Assembly: GCF_000973725.1 (NCBI RefSeq)
Contig: NZ_CP009621.1
Coordinates: 2,082,501 to 2,146,500 of the forward strand
DNA length: 64,000 nt
Source of the DNA: Pontibacter korlensis
GTDB taxonomy: Bacteria > Bacteroidota > Bacteroidia > Cytophagales > Hymenobacteraceae
Reading direction: 5' to 3'
Shown here: positions 61,765-64,000 of the stretch, one piece after another
How positions within the stretch are numbered: the first letter of the stretch is position 1
Layout: every line of letters begins with the position of its first letter
The notes under the pieces: generated by a model
The model's input: the letters and a program-made list of their open reading frames with translations, nothing else
Told to the model about the DNA's origin: nothing
Database searches by the model: none
Translations under genes and position numbers: made by a program

Positions 61765-63552
61765 ATGAAGCATCTAAAACTACAACTCTTTACTGTTATT
61801 ACTGGCTTGCTCGCCTTAGGAGGTACAACAGCAGAAGGGCAACAGCTGTCGGAAGAAATTCGCTTGAACCAGGTTGGCTTTTACCCTGATGGTCCAAAAA
61901 AGGCCATTGTACCCGGTAAGGCAAGAGGTAACTTCTACATCACTACTTCCGATTTTGCGGATACCCTTTACACCGGAAAGCTTGGCGAAGAACTGAAATC
62001 AGTTCATTCTTCCAAAACTACACGGGAGGCAAACTTTTCACAGCTAAAAGCTACAGGCACTTATGTAGTAGCTGTGCCAGGGTTAGGGCATTCATACCCT
62101 TTCGAAATAAAGCAGGATGCCTATCAAGATGTGGCAAAAGCATCAATAAAGGCTTTCTACTACCAGAGGGTTTCTACAGCGCTTAAGCCAGAGCATGCAG
62201 GCAAGTGGAGCAGGCTAGCAGGTCATCCGGATAATAAAGTGCTGGTGCATGCATCTGCAGCAAGTAAAAGCCGACCTGCAGGAACAGTCATCTCATCTAC
62301 AAAAGGATGGTATGATGCCGGAGATTATAACAAGTACATTGTGAACAGCGGCATTACTACAGCCACTATGCTTTCGGTGTACGAGGATTTTCCGGAGTAC
62401 TTTAAAACGATGAAGCTACAAATTCCGGAAAGCAATAATGCGTTGCCGGATTTGCTGGATGAAACACTTTGGAACTTGCGCTGGATGCTGACAATGCAGG
62501 ACCCCGGTGACGGTGGCGTATACCACAAGCTTACTACGCCTCAATTTGAGGGTATGAATGTAAAACCTGCCGAAGCTAGGCAACCTCGTTATGTTGTTAA
62601 GAAATCGACCGCAGCGGCTCTGGACTTTGCAGCAGTGATGGCACAGGCTAGCCGTGTGTTTAAGAAGTATGAGCAGGAGCTACCAGGCTTTTCTGATTCT
62701 TGTTTGGTGGCTGCAAAATCGGCCTGGAAGTGGGCTGGTAAGAACCCAGCAGTTTTGTATAATCAAGATGAAATGAACAAGTCATTTGATCCGGATGTAA
62801 GTACAGGTGCTTACGGTGACAAGGACGTGAGTGATGAGTTTGACTGGGCTGCTGCAGAACTATACCTGACCACAAAAGACGAGAGCTACTATAAAGCTAT
62901 CAAAGCCATTCCACATAAAAATATGGAGCTTCCATCGTGGGGCCAGGTACGCCTATTGGGCTATTATTCGCTGGCACGCTTGCAAAATGAGCTAACCCCA
63001 GTTGCTAAGAAAGACTTTCCTAAGTTAAAAACAGCGCTTGTTGCCTTTGCTGATAAGTTAGCGGCAGCTAGCCAGAACAATGCATACAAAGTACCGATGG
63101 GCAGTGCTGCCAGTGATTTTGTGTGGGGAAGTAATGCAGTGGCGGCCAATCAGGGCATTGCCCTGGTACAGGCATACCGCCTCACAAAAGATAAGAAGTA
63201 CTTGAACAATGCACTGGCTAACCTAGACTACCTACTGGGTAGAAACGCTACAGGATACTCGTTCCTGACAGGCTACGGAGACAAAACACCTAAGTACCCT
63301 CATCACCGCCTTTCTGTGTCTGATGAGGTAGAGGAGCCGGTGCCGGGCTTGCTAGTGGGTGGACCAAACCCGGGGCAGCAGGACGGCTGTACATATCCTA
63401 CTAAGATAGCCGACGAATCTTATACAGATGAGGAGTGCTCTTATGCCTCAAACGAGATCGCCATCAACTGGAATGCGCCTTTAGTATACCTGGCTTCAGC
63501 ATTGGAAGCTCTGAAGCAGGAGGCAGGCTATCTGGCTAAGAACAGTAATTAA
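61765..63552 (+). CDS. GH9 endo-glucanase-like glycoside hydrolase
   Basis: A 595-residue exported enzyme with signal peptide MKHLKLQLFTVITGLLALGGTTAEG. An N-terminal CelD-type Ig-like domain (about 28-118, EEIRLNQVGFYPDGPKKAIVPG) precedes the (alpha/alpha)6 GH9 domain. The catalytic base pair Asp184/Asp187 lies in TKGWYDAGDYNKYIVNSG; the acid Glu564 is in DEECSYASNEIAINWNAPLVYL; the PHHR motif (KYPHHRLSVSD) is present. GH9 enzymes cut beta-1,4-glucan; in this locus it probably acts on glucomannan backbones or removes glucose units from oligomers. No sorting domain or lipobox, so likely periplasmic. Confidence 0.9.
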   Translation: MKHLKLQLFTVITGLLALGGTTAEGQQLSEEIRLNQVGFYPDGPKKAIVPGKARGNFYITTSDFADTLYTGKLGEELKSVHSSKTTREANFSQLKATGTYVVAVPGLGHSYPFEIKQDAYQDVAKASIKAFYYQRVSTALKPEHAGKWSRLAGHPDNKVLVHASAASKSRPAGTVISSTKGWYDAGDYNKYIVNSGITTATMLSVYEDFPEYFKTMKLQIPESNNALPDLLDETLWNLRWMLTMQDPGDGGVYHKLTTPQFEGMNVKPAEARQPRYVVKKSTAAALDFAAVMAQASRVFKKYEQELPGFSDSCLVAAKSAWKWAGKNPAVLYNQDEMNKSFDPDVSTGAYGDKDVSDEFDWAAAELYLTTKDESYYKAIKAIPHKNMELPSWGQVRLLGYYSLARLQNELTPVAKKDFPKLKTALVAFADKLAAASQNNAYKVPMGSAASDFVWGSNAVAANQGIALVQAYRLTKDKKYLNNALANLDYLLGRNATGYSFLTGYGDKTPKYPHHRLSVSDEVEEPVPGLLVGGPNPGQQDGCTYPTKIADESYTDEECSYASNEIAINWNAPLVYLASALEALKQEAGYLAKNSN

Positions 63553-63571
63553 ACAAACCACCTCATAAGCC

Positions 63572-63630
63572 AAACAGCACCGCTCCCTGTAATACTGCAT
63601 CTGTTAGTGTTACAGGGGGCGGTGCTGTTT
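63572..63630. terminator. Bidirectional terminator after the GH9 gene
   Basis: A 21-bp stem with one G-U pair (63572-63592 with 63610-63630) lies between the GH9 gene and the convergent DUF2490 gene. Confidence 0.85.
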
Positions 63631-63660
63631 TAGATAGATTAGTAAAACTAACAGAAGGTG

Positions 63661-64000
63661 CTAGTCCTGCTTTGCAAAGTTAAGCGTATGGAAGAAGCTA
63701 ACCTGCAAAGTATGGTTGTGCTCGAACACTACCCCGTTTGCCTTTTGAACAATCTGATTTAAGTAGCCTAATTCAAGCGAGGATGAGTTGCTGATTTTAT
63801 AGCCTAATGCTACATAAGCTCTGTTTTGGTCAAAAATGTTTTGCTTTACATTCTCACCAAAGCCTACAAACACCTCATCGTATGCGGCCAGGAAAGGCTC
63901 CTTTGGCTCAAGCGATGGGCCGACAAGCGGTAACGTAGCCTTTATCATATAACGGGCACGATTCAGGTAAGTATAATCGGCTGCTCCAGGCTGCTTTACC
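63661..64000 (-). CDS. DUF2490 family protein, C-terminal part (cut by window edge)
   Basis: The frame is open from the stop at 63661 to the right edge, about 112 residues; ATG 63948 is internal, since conserved sequence continues beyond it (YLNRARYMIKATLPLVGPS). The pattern is typical of DUF2490 outer-membrane proteins: arginine-rich strand YLNRARYMI, PFLAAYDEVFVGFG, FDQNRAYVALGYKI and the ending SSLELGYLNQIV. These proteins are predicted beta-barrels of unknown function in Bacteroidota. The N-terminal half with its signal peptide lies outside the window. Confidence 0.82.
   Translation of the reverse strand, partial: VKQPGAADYTYLNRARYMIKATLPLVGPSLEPKEPFLAAYDEVFVGFGENVKQNIFDQNRAYVALGYKISNSSSLELGYLNQIVQKANGVVFEHNHTLQVSFFHTLNFAKQD

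Overview
The window reads as chromosome of a member of the Bacteroidota, most likely a Pontibacter/Hymenobacteraceae-type cytophagale. This is inferred, not tested. The evidence is: several Bacteroidota-type -7 promoter boxes (TAnnTTTG or TAnnTTCG); type IX secretion C-terminal sorting domains; a gldH gliding lipoprotein next to a PSP1/RicT-like gene; GWxTD, DUF2723 and DUF2490 proteins; and a SusC/SusD pair. No rRNA, tRNA or CRISPR array was seen.

Layout. 1-7.5 kb: a GNAT acetyltransferase, a large DUF4011-type SF1 helicase, a probable exported protein, a TonB-receptor gene reduced to its two ends, and an NmrA-like reductase. 7.5-10.3 kb: a 701-residue FUS-like Gly/Ser/Tyr/Gln low-complexity protein, divergent from a cold-shock protein. 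10.3-23.6 kb: an endonuclease/exonuclease/phosphatase-family membrane protein, ricT-like/gldH, a polysaccharide flippase and a glycosyltransferase, GNAT and Gdx-type SMR genes, then the minus-strand operon rsfS-ftsH-LUD-lpxH-unknown, divergent from birA. 23.6-38.6 kb: two T9SS cargo proteins, a DUF2723 membrane protein, GWxTD lipoprotein/rlmB, kdsD-manC, recQ, purD and a bacilliredoxin.

38.7-63.6 kb is a beta-mannan utilisation locus in two blocks. Block A: an AraC regulator, then on the other strand a Na+/sugar symporter, a GH130 mannosylglucose phosphorylase, cellobiose 2-epimerase, a GH26 mannanase and an aldo/keto reductase. Block B: an acetylesterase (minus strand), then SusC, SusD, two IPT-domain surface lipoproteins, a CBM-GH26-T9SS mannanase and a GH9 glucanase. 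Together they suggest that surface enzymes cut acetylated (gluco)mannan, SusCD imports oligomers, periplasmic GH26 releases mannobiose, the symporter imports it, the epimerase makes mannosylglucose and GH130 splits it with phosphate. Both blocks carry the same 27-bp element (25/27 identical) at exactly the same distance (21 bp) from a -7 box, so they are probably co-regulated.

An IS1182-like element lies exactly between the two blocks and is itself interrupted by an intact IS3-family element. Removing the IS3 element and one copy of its 3-bp target duplication restores a full transposase frame. The window ends inside a DUF2490 gene.
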